In this document: in pieces, positions 63,439-64,000 of the stretch
Numbering within the stretch: the stretch's first letter is position 1
How the letters are laid out: each line of letters opens with the position of its first letter
Source of the DNA: an uncultured Alphaproteobacteria bacterium
GTDB lineage: Bacteria > Pseudomonadota > Alphaproteobacteria > GCA-2731375
Length of the DNA: 64,000 nt
NCBI GenBank assembly: GCA_951812805.1
Contig: CATOSZ010000001.1
Coordinates: forward strand, 1,178,001-1,242,000
Direction of reading: 5' to 3'
Position numbers and translations under genes: made by a program
Notes under the pieces: generated by a model
What the model saw: only the letters and a program-made list of their open reading frames with translations
What the model was told of the DNA's origin: nothing
Database searches by the model: none

Positions 63439-64000
63439 TCAGGCCAAAAACGGGTCGAGCCGGTCGAAGGCCTCGACCAGCCGGTCACGGCTCTGAGCGT
63501 AGCAAAGACGGATGAAGCCTTCACTCTCCGGCCCGAAGGCGGCGCCGGGGGCCAGGCCGACCTTGGTCTCGCGCACGACATCGGTACACCAGGCCAGGCT
63601 GTCGGTCATGCCCTCGACGGCGAAGAAGCCGTAGAAGGCACCCTCCGGCTCGGCCAGCCTCACGCGGGGATGGGCGCGCAGGCGCTGGACGGTGATGTCG
63701 CGAAGCTCCGCGTAGCGGCGGACCAGTTCGGTGACGTAGGGCTCACCCTCGCGGATCGCGGTGACGCCGGCCACCTGGCTGAACTCGGCGGGGCAGGAAT
63801 AGTGGAACTCGATGCACTTCTCGAGCACGGGGCCGAGGCTCGCCGGGGCCACCAACCAGCCGAGCCGCCAGCCGGTCATGCACCAGGACTTCGAGAAGCT
63901 GTTGATGGCGATGACCTTGTCCTCGGGTTCGGCGATATCGACGAGCGAGGGCGCGGCGCGGCTGCCGTCGTAGATCAGCCGGGCATAGACCTCGTCGGAG
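63439..64000 (-). CDS. PLP-dependent class I/II aminotransferase (C-terminal part, runs off the window)
   Basis: About 186 residues are visible. SDEVYARLIYDG carries the PLP ring-contact tyrosine region, SFSKSWCMTGWRLGW the Schiff-base lysine, and GFIRLCYAQSRDRLVEA the substrate-carboxylate arginine. It is an aspartate aminotransferase-like enzyme of fold type I with unknown substrate. The start lies beyond 64000. Confidence 0.88.
   Translation of the reverse strand, partial: SDEVYARLIYDGSRAAPSLVDIAEPEDKVIAINSFSKSWCMTGWRLGWLVAPASLGPVLEKCIEFHYSCPAEFSQVAGVTAIREGEPYVTELVRRYAELRDITVQRLRAHPRVRLAEPEGAFYGFFAVEGMTDSLAWCTDVVRETKVGLAPGAAFGPESEGFIRLCYAQSRDRLVEAFDRLDPFLA

Overview
The window is GC-rich, densely coded DNA with many 1-4 base start/stop overlaps. 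It is most consistent with an alphaproteobacterium of Rhodospirillales type. This is inferred from gene content: a Liv-type ABC transporter with an acyl-CoA ligase, CoxL/M/S-type molybdenum hydroxylase genes, a non-pyrrolysine MttB, HyuA/HyuB, FecR-RTX adhesin genes and napEDABC. No rRNA, tRNA or CRISPR array was found.

Layout. 1-3221 (minus): DUF1330 protein (partial), histidine phosphatase and a membrane GGDEF-EAL protein. 3416-7349 (plus): a tight cluster of LLM flavin monooxygenase, TauD-type dioxygenase, SAM methyltransferase, maleate-isomerase-like protein and GNAT. 7335-8357 (minus): lactonase-type propeller. 8463-13176 (plus): RND adaptor, RND pump and GNAT. 13173-17163 (minus): three-subunit molybdenum hydroxylase followed by a MoaD-like protein. 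17512-18629: an intact IS481-like element with a 5-bp target duplication. 18653-19414: two small exported proteins. 19484-28036 (minus): a TolC-like channel and a 2,377-residue FecR/Calx-beta/RTX protein, a probable type I secretion substrate. 28262-30837 (plus): ornithine cyclodeaminase-family and MttB-family proteins. 30834-34532 (minus): MoxR ATPase and CoxE-like VWA pair, split by IS1182 copy A. 34633-42854 (minus): DUF1244, pentapeptide-repeat protein and a complete Liv transporter with acyl-CoA ligase. 42999-44207: ISAs1-type element. 44230-46281 (minus): GFA protein and acyl-CoA synthetase. 46317-50466 (plus): FNR box and napEDABC. 50526-55964: a nested IS island (IS21 family, IS256 relic, IS1182 copy B) flanked by a 5' TauD fragment and a 3' LLM fragment. 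55961-62335 (plus): HyuA-HyuB-DDAH-like-cyclase, all coupled by ATGA overlaps. 62340-64000 (minus): adenosine deaminase and a partial aminotransferase.

How the genes fit together. There are two separate oxidative or hydrolytic catabolic clusters, 3416-7349 and 55701-60584. Each contains LLM and/or TauD-type oxygenase genes; their substrates are unknown. The Liv transporter plus ligase suggests import and CoA activation of an organic acid. The nap genes give periplasmic nitrate reduction under probable FNR-type control. The RTX protein is probably a secreted or surface-retained adhesin, and c-di-GMP turnover genes lie elsewhere in the window. Insertion sequences have reshaped the region. One removed the last codons of moxR, and the nested island marks a junction where parts of two genes are missing.
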